A stretch of 64,000 nt of DNA, taken from the NCBI GenBank assembly GCA_017431345.1, contig JAFRLH010000005.1:22663-86662 (forward strand). Direction: 5' to 3'. The notes under the pieces are model-generated. The model was not told the origin of the DNA. It did no database searches and saw nothing but the letters and a program-made list of their open reading frames with translations. The stretch is from Lachnospiraceae bacterium (GTDB taxonomy: Bacteria; Bacillota; Clostridia; Lachnospirales; Lachnospiraceae). Below, in pieces: positions 52,697 to 60,987 of this stretch (its first letter is position 1; every line of letters begins with the position of its first letter). The translations under genes were made by a program, and so were the position numbers.

Positions 52697-53865
52697 CGGA
52701 AGGCGCAGAGAGAATGAACGGGTCGGCACATACGGATAAACCCGCTTCGGAGCGGCGTGCGCTGGCGTCGTATCTGCGTTTTTCCTATCCGGTGGGTACG
52801 ACCGGTCTTTTGGGCGGCGAAAGCATCTCCTATCCCGAGATCCGGTTTTCTTTCAATCCGGAACGGGGAAAAGACGAATATCTCAGTGAGCTGTCCCGGA
52901 TCCTGAACGACATCCTGGAAACGGAACGGCAATACTCCGACGCGGCCTTTTTGTCTTCCGGTGTGGATTCTTCTCTGATCGCCTTCGGGATCCGCGCGAA
53001 AAAGACCTTTTCCGCGGCATACGAGGAAGAGGAGTTTGACGAATCCCCGCTGGCCATGGCGGCCGCAAAAAAGCTGGGAAGCGAACACCACGTGGTGAAG
53101 ATCGGTCCCGAAGAATACTTTGACGCCGTGGGAGACGCCATGGCCTGCCGCGGAGCACCGACGGGAGACGCTTCCTATATTGCCTTGTTTATCGCGGCAA
53201 GGGAGGCTTCCCGCTATACGGACACCGTCTGTTCCGGAGAGGGGCCGGACGAGCTGTTCTGCGGCTATCCCTGCTACAGCCGGTATTTCGACGATCCGCA
53301 TGAGGACTTCTGGCTGGGCGTCAATACCATTATGGATATTGGGGAGATCCCGCTCCTGCCGGACTACGGCGGCAACGGGTTCCTGAAAATGAACGCCTTC
53401 GATCTGACATGGTGGATGCAGGGGAATATCCTTCCCAATGTTTACGCCGCGGCAAAAGGTGCGGGAATCAATATCCGCACACCGTATATGAGACAGGACC
53501 TTTGGGACTTCGCGCTGTCGCTGCCGACGCAGTACAAGGCTGACCGGAGCATGGGGAAGCTTCTCTTCCGGGAGGCGGCGCAGCCTGTTGTCGGGCGTGA
53601 AATCGCCTTCCGCGAGAAAAGGGGGTTCCCTGTGCCGGTCCGTAAATGGATGCGGAAAAAGCCGTTCAAAACGCAGATCCTGGATACCCTGACAGGCAGA
53701 CTTGCGCACGATACACTCGGCTGCACAGATGCGGACGGGATCCTGAAAGCTTTCTATGAAGGCGGAGATGACAGTGTTTGGAAACAGCTTTGGGAAATGT
53801 TTGCGCTGATCCGGTGGCTCGAGACCTTAGGTGAAGATAAAAATGCAGTCGATTTCATTTCTTGA
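52693..53865 (+). CDS. Asparagine-synthetase-like enzyme lacking the glutaminase domain
   Basis: A 390-residue protein with the ATP-pyrophosphatase synthetase domain of AsnB: the PP-loop FLSSGVDSSLIAFG (residues 86-99), GEGPDELFCGYPCY, and C-terminal FREKRGFPVPVRKWM. The N-terminal cysteine glutaminase domain is absent, replaced by about 55 residues. Such stand-alone domains adenylate a carboxylate and form an amide or lactam in natural-product pathways (beta-lactam synthetase and lasso cyclase relatives). It may begin at ATG 52693 or 52714. With ATP-grasp and methyltransferase genes nearby, amide-bond chemistry on a small molecule or peptide is inferred. Confidence 0.82.
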   Translation: MTEGAERMNGSAHTDKPASERRALASYLRFSYPVGTTGLLGGESISYPEIRFSFNPERGKDEYLSELSRILNDILETERQYSDAAFLSSGVDSSLIAFGIRAKKTFSAAYEEEEFDESPLAMAAAKKLGSEHHVVKIGPEEYFDAVGDAMACRGAPTGDASYIALFIAAREASRYTDTVCSGEGPDELFCGYPCYSRYFDDPHEDFWLGVNTIMDIGEIPLLPDYGGNGFLKMNAFDLTWWMQGNILPNVYAAAKGAGINIRTPYMRQDLWDFALSLPTQYKADRSMGKLLFREAAQPVVGREIAFREKRGFPVPVRKWMRKKPFKTQILDTLTGRLAHDTLGCTDADGILKAFYEGGDDSVWKQLWEMFALIRWLETLGEDKNAVDFIS

Positions 53866-54604
53866 TGATCATTATCCGCTCAAGACAGTCATCTCCGACA
53901 GAGAAGACTGTCAGAGCTATTCAGAATGGCAGGATGGCGTTTCCAGAAAAAGCATTATAGAGGCCTATCTCCGTACGCCCGTAAAGCGGGTTTTCTATGC
54001 GAGTGAAACCCATTCGGGCAGCGTTCTGGCCGTTCCGGACGAAAACGGCGGGAGCCTCGCCGCGGTGGAGGAGAGCCTTATCCTGGGCCCGCCGGGCGGA
54101 TATGACGCCATGGTGACGTCGTTCCCCGGGATCCTGCTGTGCGTCTGGACGGCAGATTGTATCCCGGTGTTTCTCTATGACATAGCAAAACACGCCGCAG
54201 CTATCGCGCACTGCGGATGGAGAGGCATCTGCAACGGCATCGTCGGGAATACGCTCAAGGTGATGGCCAGGCGCTTCGGCTCCTCTCCGGAAAATATCCT
54301 CGCCGCATTCGGACCCGGCATCTGCGGGGACTGCTACGAAGTGGGCGGCGAGCTGATCAGGGCTTTTTCCGCCCGCTTTTCCCGGGAGGAGCTCGGAGAA
54401 CTATTCCGACCCAAGGAGAACGGGAAATACCTGCTGGACCTTCGGCAGGCAATCGTCACGGAACTGATCGAAGCCGGCGCTGAGTTTTCAAACATCTTCG
54501 ATACCGGTATCTGTTCCTACGAATCAGAAAGCTTTGCGTCTTGCAGAAGAGACGGCCGGTCCATACCATGCAGACAGACTCTTTCGGGTATCGTTCTGCT
54601 GTAA
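53843..54604 (+). CDS. Laccase-domain (PgeF/YfiH-like) protein
   Basis: About 253 residues of the multicopper-polyphenol-oxidase-like DUF152 family. The metal/active-site motifs TADCIPVFLYD, AHCGWRGICNG, GPGICGDCYEVG and SCRRDG are present. Family members include PgeF, which removes mis-incorporated serine from peptidoglycan precursors, and purine nucleosidases. It overlaps the upstream gene by about 20 bp, so it belongs to the operon. A tailoring or clean-up role in this cluster is possible; ordinary PgeF function is the alternative. Confidence 0.83.
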   Translation: MQSISFLDDHYPLKTVISDREDCQSYSEWQDGVSRKSIIEAYLRTPVKRVFYASETHSGSVLAVPDENGGSLAAVEESLILGPPGGYDAMVTSFPGILLCVWTADCIPVFLYDIAKHAAAIAHCGWRGICNGIVGNTLKVMARRFGSSPENILAAFGPGICGDCYEVGGELIRAFSARFSREELGELFRPKENGKYLLDLRQAIVTELIEAGAEFSNIFDTGICSYESESFASCRRDGRSIPCRQTLSGIVLL

Positions 54605-54632
54605 GGCTGACGTTAAAGGGTGGTGATACACA

Positions 54633-56408
54633 GTGCGGGAGAATCAGGAAATAAGCGATATATACCGAAGGTCGTCGCTGATCGCCGGCAGAACCTCCAA
54701 GATGGCGCTCTCGTATATCGGCAGCACTTTGTGTGCCGCGGCCGTGACGGCTATCGATTCCCTGATTGCGGGCATCAGCATCGGTGCAGACGCTCTGGCG
54801 GCGATTGCCGCTTCCGGCCCTTTGCTGGCGGTTGCCCAGATTCTGCACTGCCTTTTGGGCTTCGGCATAGACAAGCTGATGATTCAGGCGATCGGAAAGG
54901 GCAACAGAAAAGAAGCCGACCGTATCTTCGGCGCAATCATCATCGCGGTCTTTGCCGTTTATCTTGCCGTGTTTCTCCCACTGCTCCTCTTTGAAAAGCA
55001 GCTGCTGAGACTTTATGTACATGATCCGGACCTGATCGACACAGTGATTCTGTATTCAAGACCCATTCTGGCTGCGGCGCCGGTTTTTGAGGTCTTCCTG
55101 TGCATAGAAAGAGCGTTTCGCATCGACGGGAGAGCAAAGCTGCTGGCTATGCGCAGCGTCAACACAAACGTCGGGAACATTCTGTTTGATTTCCTGCTGG
55201 TGGGTGTGTTGAAGTTCGGTGTGAACGGGTTGGCATGGGCCTCCGTTATCAGCTCTCTGCTGGGATATTGCGCTTCGCTCAGCCATTTCTTCAGCAAAAA
55301 ACGGACGGTAACTCCGGACTTTTCCGTGATTTTTTCTTTCAGGGAGATGCTCTCCTATATCAAGGCCGATATCCGTATCGGCAGTTCGGCTACCTTGGAT
55401 GAACTGTTGGAGGGTGTTGCCCTCACTGTGCAGACAGGGGCAATCTCTGCTGTCGGCGGCGCGGACGGACTTGCAATTTGGGCGATCTTTAAGACTCTCC
55501 GCGGGATCGTCATGTCCCTGAGCAACGGGGTATCGGGAAGCGTCTCCGTTTACGCCGGTCTTTCCTACGGTCAGAAGGACTATGACGGCGTCAGATTCTC
55601 GGCACTGGCAGGAACGAAGCACGCATTGGGAATCGGCCTGATTGTGGATGTGATCATTCTTTCTTTTGCAGGTCCGATCGCGAGTGCCTTCCATATTAAT
55701 TCCGAGCTTCGCCTGCTTTGTGCTCAATGCCTGCGCATCGGATGCATTGCATTTCCGTCGATCGCATTCCTGACGATCATTACCTCTTATCTGCCGAGCG
55801 TCAACAGAATCGGCCTTACACACCAGCTCGTTTTATTCCAGAAGCTTCTTCCGATCATCGCCGGGATCATCGGATATCATATGGGGCTGCGCGGTGTGTT
55901 CACGGGCTATGTGATTGCATGTTCGGCGGCTGCGCTGATCCTTCTATGTCTTCTGAAACACGACGGGTTCTGGTTCGTACCGGAGCGCGACCCGGAAATG
56001 ATTTTCGACTATTCGATTCTGCTGAAGCCGGATCGGATCGCCGCCATGAAAGCTGACGTGGATGAAAAGCTGCGCAGCTGCGCTTATCCGGCGACCTTCT
56101 GTTCAAAAGCCTCTCTTGTGACGGAGGACAGCATGAATTATATCTCCCAGCAGAATCCGGACACGGAGGTCTGCGCGGACATCCGGATGAAACGATATGA
56201 AGACGGCGTGCAGATCACGGTCATTGACGACGGCGTGGCCTACAACCCGCTCAGCGACCTCGCCGAGGCGGATCCGGACAGGCCCGGGGCGCTGGAGGCG
56301 ATGATCATTCTGGGCCTTACCGCCAATGTGAACTACGACAGAGTGCTGGATCTCAACCATCTGTCCCTGTATCTGAACCTGCCAGCCGATGCTGAGCCGG
56401 ACGTATAA
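54633..56408 (+). CDS. MATE-family transporter fused to a GHKL ATPase-like domain (1)
   Basis: A 591-residue protein starting at GTG. Residues about 20-450 form a 12-helix MATE exporter (TSKMALSYIGSTLCAAAVTA, LDELLEGVALTVQTGAISAV). Residues about 460-590 are an RsbW/SpoIIAB-like domain: N-box-like EDSMNYISQQ keeps the Glu and Asn, and G1-like VIDDGVAYNPL is present. The G2 glycines are lost (ALEAMIILGLTANV), so ATP binding is doubtful. This fusion is unusual for MATE proteins, which run on ion gradients. Likely exports the cluster's product under control of the appended domain. Confidence 0.82.
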   Translation: MRENQEISDIYRRSSLIAGRTSKMALSYIGSTLCAAAVTAIDSLIAGISIGADALAAIAASGPLLAVAQILHCLLGFGIDKLMIQAIGKGNRKEADRIFGAIIIAVFAVYLAVFLPLLLFEKQLLRLYVHDPDLIDTVILYSRPILAAAPVFEVFLCIERAFRIDGRAKLLAMRSVNTNVGNILFDFLLVGVLKFGVNGLAWASVISSLLGYCASLSHFFSKKRTVTPDFSVIFSFREMLSYIKADIRIGSSATLDELLEGVALTVQTGAISAVGGADGLAIWAIFKTLRGIVMSLSNGVSGSVSVYAGLSYGQKDYDGVRFSALAGTKHALGIGLIVDVIILSFAGPIASAFHINSELRLLCAQCLRIGCIAFPSIAFLTIITSYLPSVNRIGLTHQLVLFQKLLPIIAGIIGYHMGLRGVFTGYVIACSAAALILLCLLKHDGFWFVPERDPEMIFDYSILLKPDRIAAMKADVDEKLRSCAYPATFCSKASLVTEDSMNYISQQNPDTEVCADIRMKRYEDGVQITVIDDGVAYNPLSDLAEADPDRPGALEAMIILGLTANVNYDRVLDLNHLSLYLNLPADAEPDV

Positions 56409-56425
56409 ATACGGAGAAGCGGAAG

Positions 56426-56995
56426 ATGGATCGAACATACCTGACATGGCTGCAGACGAATCCCGGCTTCAACCAGGCGGAGGCATGGCCGGCAGAGCGG
56501 TTTCCGGATGCGGAGTTTCGGTACTTTCGGGAAGCGGGTTGCCTCGTGTGTGCTTTGGCTGTGATGCTCCGGCATTTCAGCATCGAACAGGCAGCGAATG
56601 AAAGCCTGTTCGATCCGTGGATCCTGAATCAACGGCTGATCGAGTGCGGAGCGTTTAATCCGGCAGCCGATCTGGAACTCTCCCATATCGGCAGGCTGTA
56701 TCCGATGGAATATCTTGGGGCCGTCCCCTGCTCCGGAAACGCTTTGGCACGGTTCGCGGAGAACGGGTTTCCGTGCCTTGTCACCGTACCCGGAGAAAAG
56801 GCAGCTCGCCATTTTACGGCGCTGCTCGAGCCGCTGCCGGAGGACGCGATCGTTTTCGATCCGCTCTGCGGGGAAAAGAGACTCGGCATGTACGACCGGA
56901 TCTGTGAGATCCGTGTGTTTCGGCCCGCAAAGAAGGACCGTATCTTCCGATGCGACAATTTGAAAAAGCTGTCCTCCCCCGAAAGACACACTTGA
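56426..56995 (+). CDS. Cytoplasmic C39-like cysteine peptidase
   Basis: A 189-residue papain-fold protein with a plausible triad C39 (EAGCLVCALAVMLRHF), H129 (ARHFTALLEP) and D145 (VFDPLCGE). It has no signal peptide and no membrane segment, unlike ABC-linked C39 peptidases. It follows the MATE fusion by 17 bp. It could trim a peptide precursor or cleave a dipeptide intermediate. Family assignment is by motif order only. Confidence 0.72.
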   Translation: MDRTYLTWLQTNPGFNQAEAWPAERFPDAEFRYFREAGCLVCALAVMLRHFSIEQAANESLFDPWILNQRLIECGAFNPAADLELSHIGRLYPMEYLGAVPCSGNALARFAENGFPCLVTVPGEKAARHFTALLEPLPEDAIVFDPLCGEKRLGMYDRICEIRVFRPAKKDRIFRCDNLKKLSSPERHT

Positions 56996-57063
56996 CTGCA
57001 TCATGATCCGTGTCATCCTGCCGTAAGGAAAACAGACATACCAAGAGATGAGCGGGAGAATCC

Positions 57064-57702
57064 ATGAATGTAATGGCCAGCCTGTTCCGGTGCGTGTACG
57101 GCCCGATCGAAAAAACAATATATCAGTTTCTGCTCCTTCTGGACCGGATGCGCGGCCTGGACTTTTACAGGATCGTCGAATATCAGATCGACGACGGCTG
57201 TGACTATGAGTGCACACACCTTCGGATGCATCGAATGCTCAGAAGTATCTGCCGGGACGCAAGCCCGGAGGACTCACTTCTGGATGTGGGCTGCGGGAAA
57301 GGGCGTATGCTCTGGTTCTTTTCCCGCTGCGGTTTTCAGAGGGTGGACGGGATCGAATACAATCCGGATATCGCGGCGATTGCAGGGAAAAACATGGAGC
57401 GGCTGAAGATTTCCTCTCATCTTTTTACCATGGATGCCTGTGATTTTACGCTGTGGGGAAATTATACATGGTTCTATTTTTATAACCCGTTTCCGGAACG
57501 GGTGATGGAGCTGTGTCTGAAGAAGATGCTCGAAAGCGTTCAAATCAGGCCCCGAACACTGCACATCCTCTATGCAAATCCCGTCTGCCACCGGAAACTG
57601 CTGGAACTTGGGTTTCAGGAGCAGCCGGTGAAGCGAGGCGCCTGGGAAAAGCTGTGGTTTCCCTATCTGTCCGTCCTGAAAAGATATCGGTATACTCCGT
57701 AA
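57064..57702 (+). CDS. Class I SAM-dependent methyltransferase
   Basis: A 212-residue methyltransferase-like protein. Motif I is SLLDVGCGKGRMLWFFSRCG, followed by an acidic residue in GIEYNPDI and an aromatic motif YTWFYFYNPFPE at the NPPY position. The N-terminal 70 residues are aromatic-rich without a domain match. It is cotranscribed with the upstream cluster genes (68 bp gap). Substrate unknown. Confidence 0.77.
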   Translation: MNVMASLFRCVYGPIEKTIYQFLLLLDRMRGLDFYRIVEYQIDDGCDYECTHLRMHRMLRSICRDASPEDSLLDVGCGKGRMLWFFSRCGFQRVDGIEYNPDIAAIAGKNMERLKISSHLFTMDACDFTLWGNYTWFYFYNPFPERVMELCLKKMLESVQIRPRTLHILYANPVCHRKLLELGFQEQPVKRGAWEKLWFPYLSVLKRYRYTP

Positions 57703-57983
57703 AGATCTGACACATTTATCTGCGGGTACATGAGCCTTTCGGGATGAAGCAACACCGTGCTGCCCCATGCGGGGCCCTTGTCCGCTTTTTCGCCGCAAGC
57801 TTGATGGTGTGATGTTTCGCCGTGAAAGTCGCAGAGAGCCTTGAAAATCTATACGATTCCTCCGCTTTTGAATGCAGCGGGGATCGCTTCTTTTCTTCCG
57901 TTTCATTGACTGAGAAAGACTGCCGCAAAAAGTGCCGCACTTTGATTGGTTCGGGTTGATATTGAACAGAATGGAGTCGTCTT
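57703..57983. other. 281-bp spacer inside the cluster
   Basis: Holds a GCCCC/GGGGC hairpin (57762-57775) without an adjacent T-run and a 22-codon frame from ATG 57744 with no clear ribosome site. No convincing promoter or gene. It separates the two halves of the cluster. Confidence 0.5.
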
Positions 57984-59747
57984 ATGCACGGGATTCTTGA
58001 GCAAACCGGAGCGGAATTCATACTCCGCAAGTATAAGTCCGTCATCCATGCTGCGCTTGCTATCGAAGGCGTGAGCTATCTTGTCTCTCTTACAGATGCT
58101 CTGGTTGCAGGGAACATGATCAATCAGGAGGCGCTGATTGCCGTCGGCCTGATGAGTCCCTTCCAGTTTGCCGCTTTGTTTCTCTCTGCCGTGATCAACT
58201 CCGGAACACTGCTCAATTACACCAGATGTATCGGAAGATTTGACAGCAAGCGGGCGCATGAGACGTTCAGCCATGGATGCATATTGGCGCTGGCTTTGGG
58301 AACGATACTCGCCATTTTCATGCTGACAATAAGGAGCCGCTTTCTCAACGGAACGACAGTTTCTGAGGCGACAAGGGGGTACCTCGAAGATTATTTTAAC
58401 ATTATCATATGGTATTATCTATTGCTTCCTCTCTATACGATCCTTGACAATACCGTCATGAACGACGGCGGCGAGAAGCTGTCCTCCGTCGTCAACATTG
58501 TACAGACAGTCGGCAATGTGCTGCTGTCTATCCTGCTTTCCAAACCGCTTGGTGCAAAGGGAATCGCAATCGCTTCTGTCCTTTGTCAACTTGCCGCGAT
58601 GGGAATGGTCTGCATCTGGTTCATAAGCAAACGATCCATGGTACGGTTTACCCTGTCGTTCCCATTTCGAAATTTCCCTTGCATTCTGCGAGACGGACTC
58701 GGAAGATCGGTCACCTTTGCCATGACCGCGATTATGACCGCGATCATGAACTTTTACACTGTCAACCGTTTTGGATCGGATGCGGTAACAGTTTTTGTTG
58801 TAGTAAAGAAGATCATGGACGCTTCGATGATCTTTATGGGTCTGGCGCTGGCGCTTCAGCCGTTTATCGGAACGCTCCGCGGGGAGAAGAACACAAAAGC
58901 GGAGCGGCAGTTGATGCAAGACGCATGTCGAAGAATGCTGATCTGTGGTGCTGTTGCATCTCTGGCAGCACTGCTGTTCGCGCCATTGATCGCTGCCGCT
59001 TTTGGCATTGGCTCCGGCGCACTTGCCGCAACAGCCATTCGTGGTGTGCGCATTGCAGGTTCGACCTTGGTCGTTCGCGCGCTGCTTATGCTGTTTTTCG
59101 TTTATTACTTCCTGACTGACAATCGTGTGCCGATGTTTCTCATTACTGTCCTGAATGATCTTGCGGCTCCTGTGACAATGGGAATCCTCGGCGTCGCCGT
59201 GTTTGGCAGTCAGGAGGGAATATGGGCAGGAATTGCGCTTGCTCCGGTCCTTTCTCTGCTTGTGTGTGCGGGCTTTGTCAGATATGCATACGGCAAAGAT
59301 CGATTCCCCTTTTTGCTTCCTCCACGGGATGAAAGCAGGATCTTCATTTATGATTTCATGTTAAACAGCGAAAACAGCGCAGCGATGGCAGAAACTGCGG
59401 GAACGGTGTTGATGAAGTACGGGTATCCGGCAAAAACCGTAAGATTGATCGAACTGCTTGTTGAAGAACTGCTCATGCTGATCCATGAAAAGAACGGTGG
59501 TTCGGACAGAAAGCTGTCTGCAGAATTTACGATCATCCTGGAGGATGTCGGGGCCAGGATAATTCTTCGAGATTCCGGCATCGTGTTTGATATAAGCGAT
59601 GCAGACGCAAATATAGACTCTTTCCGACAATACATCGTCGGACGGGCGCTGACCGTGCCGAACGCAAGAAGATACATCACGTCGGCAGGGTATAACCGGA
59701 ATGAGTTCTTCTTCACAACAGACAGGAAAGGCGGGGAAATGAAATGA
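57984..59747 (+). CDS. MATE-family transporter fused to a GHKL ATPase-like domain (2)
   Basis: A 587-residue paralogue of the protein at 54633. The MATE part (about 15-445, HAALAIEGVSYLVSLTDALV, GRSVTFAMTAIMTAIMNFYT) is joined to an RsbW-like C-terminal domain (about 450-585). The latter has LLVEELLMLIHEKN with the N-box asparagine missing and RDSGIVFDISDAD as G1, so nucleotide binding looks lost. Base composition is slightly more AT-rich than its neighbours. Its end overlaps the ATP-grasp gene by 4 bp. Confidence 0.82.
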   Translation: MHGILEQTGAEFILRKYKSVIHAALAIEGVSYLVSLTDALVAGNMINQEALIAVGLMSPFQFAALFLSAVINSGTLLNYTRCIGRFDSKRAHETFSHGCILALALGTILAIFMLTIRSRFLNGTTVSEATRGYLEDYFNIIIWYYLLLPLYTILDNTVMNDGGEKLSSVVNIVQTVGNVLLSILLSKPLGAKGIAIASVLCQLAAMGMVCIWFISKRSMVRFTLSFPFRNFPCILRDGLGRSVTFAMTAIMTAIMNFYTVNRFGSDAVTVFVVVKKIMDASMIFMGLALALQPFIGTLRGEKNTKAERQLMQDACRRMLICGAVASLAALLFAPLIAAAFGIGSGALAATAIRGVRIAGSTLVVRALLMLFFVYYFLTDNRVPMFLITVLNDLAAPVTMGILGVAVFGSQEGIWAGIALAPVLSLLVCAGFVRYAYGKDRFPFLLPPRDESRIFIYDFMLNSENSAAMAETAGTVLMKYGYPAKTVRLIELLVEELLMLIHEKNGGSDRKLSAEFTIILEDVGARIILRDSGIVFDISDADANIDSFRQYIVGRALTVPNARRYITSAGYNRNEFFFTTDRKGGEMK

Positions 59748-60955
59748 AAACCATCATGTTTCTTTGCGACGTCCCGGACGGAAGACTCGAGACGTCGCTG
59801 GAAACAGCTGCGGAGCTGGGATACCGGAGCGTGTTCTGCGGAGAAGAAGAAAACGCCCGTGTCCGTAACCTGGCAGATGCGTATTACATCACCGATTGGA
59901 GTGATACCGATGAACTGATCTGTATTGCGAAGCAGGAAAAGGTCGACGGTGTAGTCGGTCTGTCGGATCCGTCCATGCTCCCTGCCGCCAGGGTGGCCTG
60001 GACTCTCGGATTGCCCGGCAACACGCCGGAGAGTCTGGAAGCCCTCATCTCGAAGGATTCCTTCCGCGCCCTGCAGGAAAAAGCGGGGCTGTTTTGCCCG
60101 AATCACGCGGTGTTCCGTTCTTTTTCGGAGATTGGTGGCAGTCTGAGCGGGTTCCGCTATCCTCTGATCGTCAAGCCGCGTCTATGCTCCTCCTCATTCG
60201 GGCAGACGATCCTTGAAAACGATCTGGGACTGGAGGCGGCCTTTGAAGCAGCATCGGCAAAGTCACGGGACGGGATCGTGTGCATTGAAGAATACATTGA
60301 ACCCCGCTCCCTGTGCACAGTGGAGGCTGACGTGTTTGTCGTTGGGGACGACATTCTTTGGGAAGGTGTCCGGGATTCCTGGCATCTGGAAAGCTCAAGA
60401 ATCAGGCCGCTGTACGATGTTTATCCGGCTCATCTGACCGAGGACGAGACAGAGCAGTTTCGACGAGAGGTATCCGGTGCTCTCCGGGCTGCCGGCGTCT
60501 GTCTGGGCGAGTACGATGTTGAGGGCTTCTTTACCAAAAAGGGAGACTTTTTTGTGGTGGAAATCAACGCCAGACCGGCAGGATACTATAATCCTCAGCA
60601 CATCCAGCTGAGCAGCGGTGTGGATCTGACAAAGCTTCTGCTGACTACGGCGGCAGGCGATATGTGGTATTATGAGGAGCTGAAAAGCTTCCGGCGGACA
60701 GCGAAAAACATCCTGTCCTACTCCGTCTTCGCCATGGAGGACGGCATTCTGGATCATGTCCATATCGCTCCGGAGCTGCAGAAGAGGCTCAGATCCTATG
60801 ACTCCCTGTATCGGTCCAAAACGGGAGATCACGTCAAGGATTATAAAACTGCAAAGTGGCCGATCGCGCAGGCAGCCTTTGAATTCGACACGGAAGAAGA
60901 ACTGGAAGAGGCAAGAAGCCGGATCGAGGAACTGGTGTATGCGGTGCTCCTGTGA
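59744..60955 (+). CDS. ATP-grasp ligase
   Basis: A 403-residue ATP-grasp enzyme of the amino-acid-ligase/carboxylase type. A pre-ATP-grasp Rossmann part (about 1-105, KQEKVDGVVGLSDPSMLPAA) precedes the ATP lid and core (SKDSFRALQEKAG, PLIVKPRLCSSSFGQ, CIEEYIEPRSLCTVEAD) and the metal-binding FFVVEINARPAGYYNP. Such enzymes form carboxylate-amine bonds, for example dipeptides. Translationally coupled to MATE fusion 2, which suggests the product is exported. The substrates cannot be read from the sequence. Confidence 0.85.
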   Translation: MKTIMFLCDVPDGRLETSLETAAELGYRSVFCGEEENARVRNLADAYYITDWSDTDELICIAKQEKVDGVVGLSDPSMLPAARVAWTLGLPGNTPESLEALISKDSFRALQEKAGLFCPNHAVFRSFSEIGGSLSGFRYPLIVKPRLCSSSFGQTILENDLGLEAAFEAASAKSRDGIVCIEEYIEPRSLCTVEADVFVVGDDILWEGVRDSWHLESSRIRPLYDVYPAHLTEDETEQFRREVSGALRAAGVCLGEYDVEGFFTKKGDFFVVEINARPAGYYNPQHIQLSSGVDLTKLLLTTAAGDMWYYEELKSFRRTAKNILSYSVFAMEDGILDHVHIAPELQKRLRSYDSLYRSKTGDHVKDYKTAKWPIAQAAFEFDTEEELEEARSRIEELVYAVLL

Positions 60956-60987
60956 TCCGGAGCCGGTGATGCAAAAGGGGAAAAACT

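Noticed and set aside
57744-57812. 22-codon frame considered as a peptide precursor for the cluster
   Set aside because: No ribosome site and no leader/core pattern; it overlaps a GC hairpin.
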